Source: Aurifilum marmelostoma (Eukaryota > Ascomycota > Sordariomycetes > Diaporthales > Cryphonectriaceae). From it: 64,000 nucleotides of DNA. This document shows positions 46,195 to 57,222 of this stretch, in pieces. The notes under the pieces are model-generated. The model was not told the DNA's origin, made no database searches, and worked only from the letters and a program-made list of their open reading frames with translations. The position numbers and the translations under genes are program-made. The stretch's first letter is position 1, and every line of letters starts with the position of its first letter. The stretch is from assembly GCA_027559495.1 (NCBI GenBank), contig JAMXSV010000028.1:1426001-1490000 (forward strand). The letters are read 5' to 3'.

Positions 46195-48388
46195 TCAGAA
46201 CCCATGGCCATCATGCGAATGCACGGGACATCGTCCCGGGTTTTTGGCGAACCACCGCGCGATGCAGTCCCTGTGGAAGCGGCACAGACACTCCAGCCGT
46301 GCCATCGCAACTCCGACCTCAAATTCCTCCAGACAGATGGTGCACTCCGCGCTGTCGACGCAGTCCTTCTCCGTCGCCAGGTACGGGAACATCCCTGTCC
46401 GCCTAGGCTGCGAGCTGGAGCCTTCCGCCCCCGGTGCCCCCCCGTAGGTGCTGTGCGACGTAATGCAGACGCTGATGTGTGCCTCTCTGAGGGCCTCAAA
46501 GTTCGGCAGGTTTCGGGGCGGCAGCTCGCGGTGACACACGGGACACTCGTCTTCCTCGGCGAGCTGAGGTGGATCCGGCGGCAACGGTCTCCTCTGTGCT
46601 GCAGCCGCGGATGATGAAGACGCCCCGGGTTCTTGGCCGGCTCTCAGCGACGATCGAAGCCTGTGTCCCCTGTGGGGGTGATGAGTGCCTCCTGACATGG
46701 ATACATAGGGGTTATTGTAAGTGGGCGGCGTCCTGCTGGCGTGTGGGTAGCTGTCGGGTGGCGTCCCGCTCAATATTCGGTTTTGTGTAGACTGGAACGA
46801 GCGATTGTCCGGCGACTGGCCAGAAACCCGCGGGAGCTTTATTGCGAATCAGATCAGCACTTCCCCCGTCTCTTCCTCGGCAAGGGAGACGCAGACTTAC
46901 CATAGTAGCGCTTCTGTTCCTGAGATAAGCGGTAGAGACTGTGTCCGTAGTCGGGCCGTAGGGTGACGCGGATACGTCGACAGTGCTCTGTGACCTGCCA
47001 TGGGTCCTACCCACGCCAGGTGACTGCTGCCCCTGTGGAGGGTTCGTGTTGGGGTCTGGCACGCACGGGTTGCACAGCCTGACCCTCTCCCCACCCCCGA
47101 GGCTGCTGAAGTCCGCATACCCGCCCTCGCCGCTGATCAGAGAAGATGGATATCTCTGGACGCCTGGCCGTGGTGTGCCAGGAGGTACAACTATGTACTG
47201 GTAGGGAATGGTGATGCGGTGAGGCGAGCAGCTGCTACAGACAACCCGCCCGCACTTTCTACAGGTCGAGGGACACGGCATCTCAGCACCTGTCAGGTTC
47301 GACGAGGAGACAAAATGAAAAAGAAGAGGGGGGAAGGGGGGGGGGGGTCGGGGTAGAACAAACCTGCAGTGATGCTTCCTGACCAGGAAGCTGAATTGTG
47401 TCCGACAGATTGGGCAGAATGTGACCTCGACATCGGGTTGCCACCTTGGAAGGACGATGTCCGAAGGTCTCCTAGACACCGAAGGCCTGTGCGGCTGCTG
47501 CAGGCGTTGTTGCTGTTGTTGTTGCCGTCGTGGTTGCTGTTGCGGTGGTGGCAGTGGCTGCTGCGGCTGCTGCGGCGGGGGCGGCGGGTGTATGCTCGGG
47601 GGAGGAGCTCCCCCAAACTGGTTCGTAGATGTACGGCGCCGTGTGGGTGGAGGTGGCGACGGCGGTGTAGCAGGCCGTCTCTGCGCCGAAGGGGACACAG
47701 CGCCAGCCCTCGACGACGCCGGACGCGAGGCCGGGGCAGGGGCGGCGTCAGGAGCCTCGGCGGCAGCAGAAGTAGCTGCAGAAGTAGCAGCAGCGAGAGC
47801 AGGAGCCGGAGCAGGAGCAGCAGGACGTTCTCTGCTCTGCCGGAGCTCCTCTCTGTCCTGGGCCCACGCTGCGTCGTCAGGATACGAGTATTCAGGATAT
47901 GGTGGCCGTGGCGGTGGCGGCAGCCGTCGTGGTGGCGGTCGCGGGTCTTGATCAGAGTCACCGGTCAGATCGATCACGTCTGGCTGTTGCCGTTCTGCAG
48001 GCGGCGAGCTCGTCAGGTCAATGACGTCCCCGCGCTGCCCCAGCGGACCATAGTTGGCCACGGCATCCGGGTCAAAGAGGGATCCGTAGCCGTCGGCCAG
48101 GAGGTTCGACTGGTCTTGGTCACCCTCCTCCCTTCTGTCTTCCTCGGGTCCGATGTCTCCAGGGAGCAGAGGGAACCCGATCTCGTCATAAGACATTGGG
48201 AAGTTGTATAGTTCCCCCCTCTCTGTCGAATGGGTCGGGCAGTCGATGTATCTCTCGCACTCGTCGTTGTGAAAACGAGGCGTTCGGAAGGGACAGACCA
48301 GGTGGTATAGCTCGTCATTGAGGAATGGGTCCGGCGGGGATGAGTCGGGCGGGGGGGAGGCGTCGGAGGGAAGATCGGGCGACGACAT
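46195..48388 (-). CDS. FYVE and RING-H2 zinc-finger protein, Pib1-like E3 ligase candidate
   Basis: Predicted 674-residue protein with two zinc-binding modules. Exons 47364-48388, 46901-47258 and 46195-46836 join in phase. The N-terminal ~330 residues are Pro/Gln/Ala-rich and disordered and contain two VIDLT motifs (VIDLTSSP and VIDLTGDSD), the form of SUMO-interacting motifs. The FYVE finger follows: CPICRTQFSF, the basic signature RKHHCRKCGRVVCSSC and later RLCNPC, predicting binding to phosphatidylinositol 3-phosphate on endosomes. The C-terminal RING-H2 reads CTICLEEFEVG...CRFHRDCIARWF...CPVH. Another cysteine/histidine-rich block (CPVCHRELP...HISVCITSH) lies between them. FYVE plus RING recalls yeast Pib1, an endosomal ubiquitin ligase. 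I started at the ATG at 48388; the frame extends upstream without another ATG. Confidence 0.88.
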
Positions 48389-50231
48389 TGAGGGAGCTCC
48401 TCGAGAGAGGTGTGGTGGGGGGGAGGGTGGAAGGGGGGTGGCCCAGGTTCGCTGAGGTCTCAGAGGACGCGGCTGCAAGACCGGCGTGTCTGCAGAGATA
48501 AAAGGGCGGGAGAGTGGGTGAAGCACTTCATGTGCTGCCGTTATCGATCGACGACGAGATGTGGATGAGGCAGACGAGGCTGGCTGACTGCTGTTGCTTG
48601 GTCGGTGGTGTGGCGGCGGTGGTGGTGGTGGTGCTGCTGCTTCAGTTGGGAGGGCTAACCGCTATCAAGGGTGCACCAACCCACCGTCTTGCCTGGGCTG
48701 ATACAATCAGTCAGGTAGAGCACACGCGACTCGAAGCGCTACTGTTGCTATTTGTTGACTGTACAGGGGTTGGTGGCGCCTAGATGGCCCCCTGTCCAGC
48801 TCTTATCCATGCACCAAAGTCAACAACACCTCAGTGGTCTAGGGCCCAAGGGTGGGGTACCGTAGCACTAAGCAATGGGAACTCCCGCAGGCCAAGCCCA
48901 TGACACGGCCCACTGCGACGATTGACTACTATGTGTGACATATATAGTAATTAGTACGGTTAGTTGGTATGTAAGTACATAGGAGAAGGCCCCCCAACGC
49001 AACTCGTCGATTTACTATGCTGAAACAACTCACCCGAAGACAGTCTCACTAATGTGTCAAACAGGATGGTGTTAATTTCCAAGCGATTCTAGAAGTATGT
49101 TATCCTGAATCCGGCACTTTCCCCTCCCAACATATCTCTGAGTCTTGACATGATACAGTAGGTTCCCGTACATTCAGCCGCAGGCAAGATACCAAAGGTC
49201 AGCTCAGTCTCACATTCCATTCCAGCGACGATATCTGCATCCTTCAGATGTCTCATCAGCAACCCAGTTGTTTTTATTTTTCAACTTGAAGATCAGAGCC
49301 TCCAAAATATGAGAAGCAGGTTGTCCAAGGCTCACCCACACTTCAGGTATCATGAACAGCGGGCTCAAGACCGTCCCGTCTACATCCCACGGTCTAGAGT
49401 GTGTAACGGAAGCCTAGTGATCTCGCTGGATCAAAGGCTGTTCGAAGAAGGCCAAACGTGGCTACGGGTTGCTCTATTCAGACTGACTTGCAAGAAGGCA
49501 ATTACCTTTCACGTCACTCTATACGACTCCCCCGAAAGTCAGAGTGATGCATACACCAAACAATGCGGATCTAGCCAAGGGTTTTCCTAATTATCTACAT
49601 AGGAGTGTCTGAAGTACGTAATTAGAGCTCAAGTACGACAAGTAAGACCAACGCTAGAGTCTTGCGAGTGTAGGCAAGATATAGAAAATTACATATCCAG
49701 TCTAAGTATATTTGAATAAGGGATAATCTGCTATATCTTGAAAGTGAATGTCTGTACTGACTCACGAATACACTGTATATGCATACAAGATCTAAAACCG
49801 GGCCGTGATGTATGCCGATGTATTTAAGTGAGTTTACAATTCTCACTCTCACATGGGATGAAACCTGACATTCTTATGTGTGAACATGAGATAGCATACA
49901 CGACTCAATAAATAATGTCTCACAATTCTGACTCTGAGGTTGACATAAGTTTCCCATGGAATTGGGCTCAACCTGCGCCAAAGCACACCTCCCAGAGACG
50001 AATCCCGCCACGTCGCTGGCTAACTGCGTCGCTCAAGACTGCTAAATTCTAGCTCTAACATGTGAACAAGGGGACGCATGTACTTCTCTTGGACTAGTAA
50101 ATGCAAGAGATGACTGACTTCAAAAGAATAGTCAACCATAGTATCGGAAGTCTAGTCTATAACGAACCTCCTCCTCTTCCTCCCTCCTCTCACCACGTCA
50201 CAAAGACACCCTGTCACATCCAATACACTCC
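48389..50231. other. 1.8 kb intergenic region, partly AT-rich
   Basis: Upstream of the FYVE-RING gene. From about 49050 to 50150 base composition becomes clearly more AT-rich than the flanks. A 93-codon plus-strand frame at 49309-49590 is not recognisable. No terminal repeats or transposase pieces found by eye. Confidence 0.5.
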
Positions 50232-50799
50232 TCAATTTCCACTGGGCCTCACATCCTCCATGCCCACCCCGTAATCCTCCCGCAGCGCCTTGCCCCCGAC
50301 CTCTACCGGCTGTGCCTCCTGCAAGACATACAGCATCCGAGCCCACTCCGTCCCGCTCGCATTCCGCCAGAGGTGGTTCGTGCCCCGCTGCACGACCACA
50401 TCCCCCCTCTTCAGCAGCCTCGTGTCACCCGAGTCCATCACCGACTCGACCTCTCCCTCGAGCACGACTCCGTAATCCAGGCTGACGGTGCGGTGCATAG
50501 GTGACTCGCCTCCGGGCCGGATGTCCACGATGCGCAGGACAGTGCCGCCTGGGCGCACGACACCTGGGAGGTCGACCAGGTCGCGGGCGTAGGAGGTTAT
50601 GTCGGCGTTGTTGTTGAAACTGGGGGGGGAACGATGTGGTCGTGTAGCCCAGATAGAACTTGTCGCCGTTCTGCATGGCCTGGGCGGGGATGGCTGGGGG
50701 GATGGTGGTGCTGAAGACGGCGAGGCCCTCGGCATTGTGGTCTGTGATGTAGCGGTTGGGGGTGCGGAGGGAGTGGGCTTGGTCTTTCTGGTCTGCCAT
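50232..50799 (-). CDS. Cupin-domain protein (one apparent frameshift)
   Basis: Predicted 188-residue small cupin, a fold common in decarboxylases, dehydratases and isomerases that act on small organic acids. Single exon. The N-terminus is MADQKDQAHSLRTPNRYITD. The metal-site motifs are SPMHRTVSLDYGVVLEGEVE and LKRGDVVVQRGTNHLWRN, which contain the usual His, His/Tyr and Glu, and the distal His. An 8-G run on the plus strand at 50622-50629 (TTTSFPP region) shifts the frame by one; removing one base joins FPPS to FNNNADITSYARDLVDLPGVV and makes the length an exact multiple of three. It lies 1.4 kb from the FAD monooxygenase fusion on the same strand, so I place it in the same putative cluster. 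Substrate unknown. Confidence 0.88.
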
Positions 50800-52198
50800 T
50801 CTGAGTGGTGTGCTGGGGAGGATGTCCTTGGGTGAGTGTCAACAAGGTGTGTGTGTATGTGTGTGTGTGTTGTTGTTGACTCGATTTTCAAGTGAGACCG
50901 ATCCACGAGTAGTGCCTTTGGTGTACTGCTTCTCCAAGTGCTCAACATCATAAGCTGCAGTAGTAGAGACTCTCACGACATGGCTGGGTGGATGACCTAA
51001 TTATCACCTGTCCGAAGCAGGAGTTTTGTTTCTCCTAGCGAGATCCCGAAGCTATGAATACAGTACACCCTCAGTCCTGGGCAGCGTCACAGTCTAGTCA
51101 CACACATGAGACAATACATTCTCTCAATCCGTCACATATCCACCAAAAACGACCCAATACGTTCGTATTAGGACCAACTGTGCATAGAATAAGACGATAG
51201 CCGCTGAACCGGGAGTACCAGGATGGGTGAGGATAGGAGCAGGGAGGGAGAGGTTTAACCTTTTCGGAATGTGGGGGATGTGCATAAACGGATATGGGGA
51301 CACCATCTCGGGACGATCAGAGTGGAGAGGAGGGGGAGAAAGAGGAGAAGATGGGGGAGGGGTCGGGGGACGGGGATTCTGAGTTGAAATACTGTAAGTA
51401 CCCCAGCCAGATGTCGGAATTTGGAGCAGGATCTCGGCCGAGGAGAAGAGTACATGAGCTGGGGGAGAGGGAGAGAGAGGGGTCCTCCTCTCTGCGTGTG
51501 CACACTGCGTAGTATGAAGTGTAACAGCAAGTGATGAGATCAATGTCTTTACAGGCAGACAGGGTCTCACCCTTTCCCCCAAATGGTAGTACGTTTTGTC
51601 TTGGAAAAGGGTGACATGGGCACTGTGGCTTTGTCTCGGCTCTGTGGGGTGGGGAAATGATCCGTTCATGATGTAAGCCACACACAGTAGATCACGTCCG
51701 GTCTTACTTTCTTCAAAGGTATCGCTGGGTAAGAGGCCAAAAGTCGAGGCGCAGAAAGGGGCGAGAAGTCGTGGGCTCGTAGGGATACACAAGTCACACA
51801 GTCTCTAGGCAATTTGATGCGCCTTGCAACAGGAAAAAAAGGGATGAGACACGGTGCACCCATACGTCATAGAGAGAATCTTTGTATGGAAAGAGGCTGT
51901 TCTGTGGGCTGCGCTATAGAAGGAAAGAGGGAAGGAAGGGAACATGAGGACGGAAGGAGGGAAGGAGGGAAGGAAAGCCTAGGTTGGCTGAAGCTATCTC
52001 GGAAGGGCAGGGCAGGGCAGGGCAGGTGCCTCCCAGGCCGGCTAGCGAGTCATCACTGGCCCTTGCACACACATACACACTCGCTCTTTCTTCCTCATGT
52101 GCAGGCTATAAATCTAGACAAGGAAGGAAATAAGAAAGACAGAAAGCAGGAAGGAAGGAAGAGAGGGCAAAGTGGTAGACGCAGGCCCAAAAAGGCTG
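50800..52198. other. Intergenic region cupin / monooxygenase fusion
   Basis: Holds the cupin promoter and the 3' end of the fusion gene. Visible repeats are a GGGCA pentamer repeat at about 52006-52026 and GGAAG-rich repeats near 51920-51975 and 52140-52162. No gene seen. Confidence 0.5.
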
Positions 52199-54819
52199 CT
52201 ACTCAATCCTCCTGGCTGCGCTCACATCAGGCACCCCCGACCCTTCCACCACCTTGGCGCTCACCACCTCATAGACGGGTATCTCGGCCAGCGCACTCGC
52301 GACATGATGAAGCGTCGGCAGCTGTGTCCAGTCCAGGCCCTCGGCCTTGATGTCCGCCCCGACGCCCTCTGACCGGGCCAGCGCAGCGAGGAGCCCGCAT
52401 CACCTTCTTCACTGTCCCCTTGGGCTGCTCCTCGGCGTGCGGCACCACAACCGCATACTCGGAATCCGCCTTCCCAGGCTCTCCCACGGCGGGGATGTAC
52501 CGGTACACAAGGATGCCATAGTCATCCTCGCCGCCAATAGTGCCAGACTCGGTCGAGACATCGTCCTCCTTGAGGCCCGCCAGGTTCATCTCCAGGAACT
52601 TGGCCCCTCGCCAGCTCGCAGCCACGCGCACCGACTCGGCCCCGCGCTCGATGTCGATGTCGCAGAACAGCTTGGGCATGCCGAGCTCCTCTCTCCCGGA
52701 CACGATGGGGTCCGTAAGCGACTCGAAGAGCACGGCCATGTGCGTGCCATTCAGCACACTGCCGTCCCTTTTCACATACTCGACGCCGTGTATGTACAGA
52801 CCCAGATGTCGGTATCCCTTCCCGCCCAGCCACTGCATGTTGTCTAGCTCGGTAACCGAGATGGACGCCTGGCATACCGTGGCCGGGTCCTTGAAGCGGA
52901 ACTGGGCCGTCGGGAACAAGGTCTGCAGGTAGGTGCGAGAGGTCTTGAACTTGACTGACACGGTCGAAAACGTCCTCTGCAGGCCGTCCTGGAGGGCGCG
53001 GCCGTAGGCATCCTGGCGGGGTCCTGGAAAGGGGCCGAAGCCTATGGGCATGCGCCAGTACATGTTGGGTTTCTGAGACCACTTCCAGCGCTTGTAGATG
53101 TCTCTGGAGTTGTCTATCTCGTCATGGCCAAAGTTGTAGGCCGTATATGCCATCACTGTGCCGCCAGTGTTAATAATGTCTGGTCAGAGAAAGAAGAAGG
53201 AAAAGGAGGAAAAAAAGGACACACTGTCGGTCTGCGGCTTTCCGTCCACCCAGTCCTTGCCGGCATCGCGCGAGTACTGCTGGATGGTATGTGCTCGCTT
53301 GTACCTGATCTGCTCGTACAGTTTCAGCCTCTGAGGGATCTCCTGTGGAGGAGTGCCTCGAGGCAGCACGATGGAGAGGGATGCCGCATCCTCGATGGCC
53401 TGGCCCGCTCCCTGGCCCTGGTCTGTTGTGATCTCCTGTCAGTGCCGTGGTGACGTACCCGGGGACGACAAGGAAAGGCTTACGAGGTGTAAATGGATGA
53501 GCGGCATCACCGAGGAGGGCAAGTCTTCCTATGGTCCAGGCGGGCAGCTGCTCCATGTCCAGGAGCTTCCACACGCTGACCTGCGGAGGTTCGACCTTTT
53601 TGATGAGGGCCAGGCACGCAGGCTCGAAGCCGTCGTACACCTTGAGTATCTGTTCCAGGTCGCCCTGCTTGTCCCACTCTGTCGGGTTGGAAGTCAGCAG
53701 CCATATCATCTGACGACAAGGTAGAAGCGGGAAAGTTCAAACTCACCATCTCCAGGCGTCGCATGAGACTCGGTGTCAGGGTGGATGCACACAAAGTTGA
53801 GCAGCTCATTGTCACTGCAGGGATACATGACAACCCTCCTGTCGGAGCCATACCATATGATGAGCGTGTCATGCATCTCTGCGATCGGCCTGCAGAGAGG
53901 GTCCTCGAGGCATGCCTTGCGCGGTACCAGGAACCGGAACGCAGCCTTGCCCGAGCCAAACAGCTTCATGTCCTTGATGCACGCCCTCGTCTTGGACTAA
54001 TTCTCCCGTCAGCCTCTCATGTATACAGATACAAGTGAGCACCAACAACGACACACGAGAAGTGAGGGCAAGTCTAAGAAGGTAGGCACTCACATAAACC
54101 CCATCCGCCCCCAAGACAACATCTCCAGTAACAGTCCTCCCATCCACCAGTCTCACCTCGCCCTTGTCAGGATCCACGCCAGCCACCTTGCAAGAGGTAT
54201 GCAGCACCGCAGGCGGCCCCTCTCCTCGCCCCTCCGTCACCAGGGCCTTGAGCTTCTCGTGCAGGCTGACGCGGTGAGAGAGAAGCCACGGGTGGGCCCA
54301 CTGCCTGCTGGTGGGGCCGGCGCAGTCGACATCCTTGATGATCTTGCCCAGGTGGCTGCGCTCCTGGACGTGAGCGTTGGGGACGGCGCCAAAGGACTCG
54401 GCCAGGATGCCCCAGCGGCGAAGGACGGCGTTGCTGTTGGGCGAGAGGTGGACGGCGGCGCCGGTCTCATTGGCAACGCGGGATTGTTCGTAGAGCTGGG
54501 AGAGGTGTCTTAGCCGGCCTGACTCGAGTAAAACGGACGGGGTAAGAATTTAGATATATATATATAAGTCCTTGTGAATTACCTCGACATGATGTCCGTT
54601 GCGGCGCAGGCTCAGGGCTGCCGAGAGACCACCTATACCAGCACCGACTATGATGATGTTGAGTGGTGTTGGGTGCTGGTCCACGAGGGGGCTGACCAGG
54701 CCGACCTTGTTGGGGCTGGTGTAGGGGGGTGGGTGGTGGTGCCCGTTGACAGCAGCATGTCCGGCGCCGTTTGTGGTGGTACCGTTGGTGGTAGCCGTGT
54801 GATCTTTGGCGCTCTCCAT
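52199..54819 (-). CDS. FAD monooxygenase fused to acetoacetate-decarboxylase-like domain (one apparent frameshift)
   Basis: Predicted 745-residue two-domain protein. Exons 54583-54819, 54094-54495, 53747-53996, 53484-53678, 53225-53422 and 52199-53155 join in phase. The first ~425 residues are a class A FAD hydroxylase: NIIIVGAGIGGLSAALSLRRNG (Rossmann GxGxxG), LGADGVYSKTR (DG motif) and LLGDAAHPFTP followed by GQGAGQAIEDAA (second FAD site). From about residue 485 an acetoacetate-decarboxylase-superfamily domain follows, with the GREELGMPKLFCDIDIE block where the Schiff-base lysine is expected, and an end like LPTLHHVASALAEIPVYEVV. The lysine is followed by Leu, not the second Lys of the clostridial enzyme. 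Near 52394-52396 (CCC) the frame shifts by one; removing one base gives VMRLLAALARSEGVGADIK and an exact codon count. I infer hydroxylation plus decarboxylation, or a related step, of an aromatic or polyketide-like acid. Confidence 0.88.
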
Positions 54820-56289
54820 TTTTTTTACAGTCTAGATCGAGACATTGATGGGTTGTTGGGGGGGGTAGAGACAAAAATGAGGAGGAGGAGGGGGGAGGGA
54901 CAAGAAGAGATATGAGGTATAAGAGGGAGGACAGAGGGGAAAGAAGGACGAGGAGGAAGACAAGAGAACAAATAGGTAAGCGGGCAGTGGACCTTTAGAA
55001 CTTATGAGTGAGGAGGATATAATAGTATGGGCCGCAGGGAATAAAGCCGAGAGGACGAGAGGGAAGAGGACGATAAGCAGAAGATGGTTCGATAGATGAT
55101 GATGATGCTCTGAACCCTAGACCTCTGTCCCCTTTTTTTTTTTTTCTTCTTTTTTTTCTTCCTCCCCTCCTTATTCCCACCTGACCCTAGGGAATCAAGA
55201 GTGATGTGATGAGAGGGTAGAAAAGAAGAAAAAAAAAAAAGGTCTCCCGTATATGGAGGGTGTGAAGGGAGAAGAGAGAGCCGGGGGGGGGGGGAATTGG
55301 AAGAGGTTGTCAATTACGGCCAAAGACTGCAGCCTGTCCCTGGTCTGGCAGGAGTGACGATGCAACGAGAAGGCTGAGACAAGGAAAAACTATTGAAGCG
55401 ATACTGTACACTGTTATTTCTGCAGTCGCATGCAGGAGACGGAACAAACGTGACCTGTCAGACGGATATAGACGAGACCGAGCGGCCCTCGTCGCCAAAG
55501 AGATGTGAACTGAATTACCTTTCTTATTAGGCAAGCAAAAACCTTACTGCATCTGTGTTATGTCTAATCTGTACCCTATGACGGTGTGCCGGATCCCTGT
55601 TTTGGTCCTCGGGGGGGGGGGGAAGGGGGAGGGAAGAGGGAATGGAGAACCCGACAGGATTCCGCCCACCCGGATTCGGATATGGTATGTCCTTGGGACG
55701 GACGGATACAGGTAGACAGACACGGGCGCACAGAGGATGGGATGGGACCTACCTGTATAATTATTTTTCCCTGAGAGGACTCGGGTGGCCGTAGCGGAAG
55801 ACAAGCACTGCTGCTATTCCTCCTCGTCCTCCTCGTCGTCCTCCTCCTCCTTCTCATCATCATGTGCTCAAGCTACCAGGTGTACACACTAGCTAGCACC
55901 ACCTCTCCCACCGTTTTTCCCTCTCCCTCTCCCCCACCCCCTGGGAAGCCAAACAAGACAATCATATCTCTCAAAGTCATGGTGGTAGTACGTACTTCAT
56001 GAGGACACACATTGCCTCTGAGCTTGCCACAAGGTCTTGCCGACACCCCCCCCCCCGCCCTCCCTCCCGGCCACGTCGGTTTACGACTTATGTCCTCAGC
56101 GTAGTACTGAGCAGCTCCCGCCCCGGTGCAAGGAAGAATTCAAAGACAAAGTGATGCACATATACGTAGATCCAAAGACAGAAAAAGAAAAAGAAAAAAA
56201 AAAAGAAGCGGAGACACGAAAACAAGGGGTCTCTTCTTTTTCTTGCTTTTGGCCACGGGAAGTGGGGGAATCAAAGGGTGAACGGGAGA

Positions 56290-56312
56290 GGGGGGGGGGG
56301 GGGGGGGGGGGG
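56290..56312 (+). repeat. Poly(G) tract, 23 G
   Basis: The longest G homopolymer in the window. Confidence 0.9.
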
Positions 56313-56911
56313 AAAGCATATACAGTAAGGGGTGGGCCGATATAAAAATACATACAAGTACAAGTAATATCTACAAGGGCAATTGCTTGTGGCCATGTAC
56401 TTATGTACCATCTACATACTGTCGTGGATACATTTGAGACTCTCCTCTCCCTCTGCCGCCTCATACTTACTGTATCCTGGCCCTGCTTTGCCGATCCCAG
56501 GGTTACTGTAGAACAAAAGAACTATCCACACCTACCACTCGAGCACTTTTTCCCCGTCCCCATCCCCGTCCCCCTCCCTCTTTAACTTTATCCCCCCCCC
56601 CCGGCTCTTCTTCCTCCTCCTCCTCCTTTGAGAGTGGAAACATATATCGGCAACTAAAGTCGGCGGAAGAAACTGAAGCCCATACACGTCGAGACGTTCT
56701 GGTGAAGCTGGGAGGAGGAGGGGGTTGCCCCCGTGGTGGCGCTCCCGCGAGGGTGGATTCAACCCCCCCCACCGGAAACTTGTTCCCTTGAGTAAAGTAC
56801 GTACCGTGGACTACTGTACATGGAGATCATCATCGTGGGGTAAAAAGTGGGCTATACTGTATCATATACTGTGCTGTGTAAGTGTGTGCCCACACCCTGT
56901 CTGTCTTTCTT

Positions 56912-56927
56912 GGGGGGGGGGGGGGGG
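56912..56927 (+). repeat. Poly(G) tract, 16 G
   Basis: Second long G run in the same divergent region, about 300 bp upstream of the dehydrogenase start. Confidence 0.9.
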
Positions 56928-57222
56928 AAGCCCGGAACCCCGCCCTCGACTTACACACAGCATTGGGATATTGTGTAATTACTTTGCTAAAGTTCGTAGT
57001 TGTACCATCTCTGTATGGAGAGTTAAACTCGGCTCCGCACAGCCGAAAGGACAAGATCAACCTTCACCACACAGACAGACAGACAGACAGACAGAACCAG
57101 CAGAGCTCGGCGGCTGCACCACGGGAGAAAACACCTCCACGACGACAACCCCGAGCCAGAAGAACCCACCACACAACAGTAAACCCCTCAACCCGGATAT
57201 CTTCTTCCCCACCCCAACAACC

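Larger units (their letters stand above)
54820..57222. promoter_or_regulatory. 2.4 kb divergent region of the putative cluster
   Basis: Lies between the divergent starts of the FAD monooxygenase fusion and the short-chain dehydrogenase, so it probably carries the control of both. It is full of simple tracts: G12 at 55283-55294 and 55611-55622, G23 at 56290-56312, G16 at 56912-56927, a CAGA repeat near 57070-57093 and GGAGGA-type repeats. I cannot pick out factor sites with confidence. Confidence 0.5.

Noticed and set aside
49309..49590. 93-codon plus-strand frame in the AT-rich island
   Set aside because: No recognisable domain or start context; expected by chance in a 1.8 kb gap.
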